Shown one piece after another: positions 63,842 through 64,000 of a stretch of DNA of 64,000 nucleotides (positions are counted from its first letter, which is position 1; each line of letters opens with the position of its first letter). This DNA is from Actinacidiphila acididurans (GTDB lineage Bacteria; Actinomycetota; Actinomycetes; Streptomycetales; Streptomycetaceae). The position numbers and the translations under genes were made by a program. The stretch is from the NCBI RefSeq assembly GCF_016918855.1, contig NZ_JADKYB010000005.1:248001-312000 (forward strand), given 5' to 3'. The notes under the pieces are model-generated. The model was not told where the DNA came from, ran no database searches, and saw only the letters and a program-made list of their open reading frames with translations.

Positions 63842-64000
63842 CTACGAGTGCCCGAGGTCGTCCTCGGCCGGCGCCGCGGCCTCCTCCTCGTCCACGGAGG
63901 AGGCACGGTCGGGGTGCAGGGGCATCGGCTCGGTGTCGCGGAACTCGTCCAGCACCATGGGCACGGGGTGCGGCGGGGCGGGCATGACGGCCGCCTCGGA
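63842..64000 (-). CDS. C-terminal part of an unknown protein (cut by window edge)
   Basis: Reading in from position 64000 on the minus strand gives 52 residues before a TAG at 63842-63844. The sequence is acidic and proline-rich (MPAPPHPVPMVLDEFRDTEP and later VDEEEAAAPAEDDLGHS), typical of a flexible tail. No domain is visible, so the family cannot be named. The frame is clean and ends about 200 bases before the ATPase start, with the two genes on the same strand. The N-terminal part is outside the window. Confidence 0.5.
   Translation of the reverse strand, partial: SEAAVMPAPPHPVPMVLDEFRDTEPMPLHPDRASSVDEEEAAAPAEDDLGHS

Overview
This window looks like ordinary core chromosome from a Streptomyces. 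The GC content is very high, third positions are strongly G/C biased, GTG starts are common and intrinsic terminators mostly lack U tracts. It carries the canonical afsR-afsS-afsK cluster, a DtxR-type iron repressor whose metal ligands match corynebacterial DtxR numbering, an NsdA-like regulator, FO synthase for coenzyme F420 and many two-gene regulator/effector units. The gene order agrees with what I remember of the S. coelicolor SCO4388-SCO4429 region (afsR, afsS, afsK, an SCO4402-family gene, dmdR1, citrate synthase), read in the opposite direction. I see no rRNA, tRNA, CRISPR array, insertion sequence, prophage or complete biosynthetic gene cluster.

Layout. 1-5.8 kb: a truncated secreted protein, fbiC, a Tat-exported PHP-type phosphoesterase and a degenerate acyl-AMP-ligase half. 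6.1-12.3 kb: the AfsK-AfsR-AfsS signalling locus. AfsR (SARP/NB-ARC/TPR) precedes a 71-residue AfsS-like peptide. That peptide's promoter carries two perfect heptamers at an 11-bp period, 8 bp from a -10-like box. Convergent AfsK is a Ser/Thr kinase with a PQQ-type propeller. 12.7-25.4 kb: VOC protein, TetR regulator, secreted protease, FAD monooxygenase, MFS transporter divergent from a GlxA regulator, HATPase and STAS anti-sigma network proteins, macro domain protein, ECF sigma factor with overlapping anti-sigma gene, purU and an SCO4402-family gene. 25.5-34.1 kb: orphan solute-binding lipoprotein, a membrane protein with repeated DATQ motifs, an NsdA-like regulator divergent from a Prim-Pol-like protein, and an ABC exporter pair. 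34.2-41.4 kb: MFS transporter divergent from a CGNR regulator, a lipoprotein, an alpha/beta hydrolase, dmdR1 divergent from a SIS protein, and a PAS protein. 41.4-51.3 kb: a short structured transcript with a 12-codon ORF and a U-tract terminator, then pdxH, citA, an FAD/Fe-S oxidoreductase, serC, a membrane-anchored propeller, an SGNH hydrolase and an aldo/keto reductase. 51.3-64 kb: a 28-residue membrane peptide after thpR, a MarR-MFS operon, a ribbon-helix-helix protein, a Gfo/Idh-like protein, an NCS2 purine permease, DUF2530, a P-type ATPase, a large sacsin/Hsp90-like ATPase and a truncated acidic-tailed protein.

How the parts may work together: AfsK would phosphorylate AfsR, which would activate afsS through the direct repeats. 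The DATQ protein is a plausible substrate of such kinases. The two strongest candidates for undescribed biology are the short transcript at 41.47-41.70 kb and the DATQ membrane protein. Next come the pseudo-acyl-AMP ligase divergent from afsR and the sequence-divergent AfsS peptide with its G-tract 3' region. All functional statements are inferred from sequence motifs and family knowledge; no searches were run.
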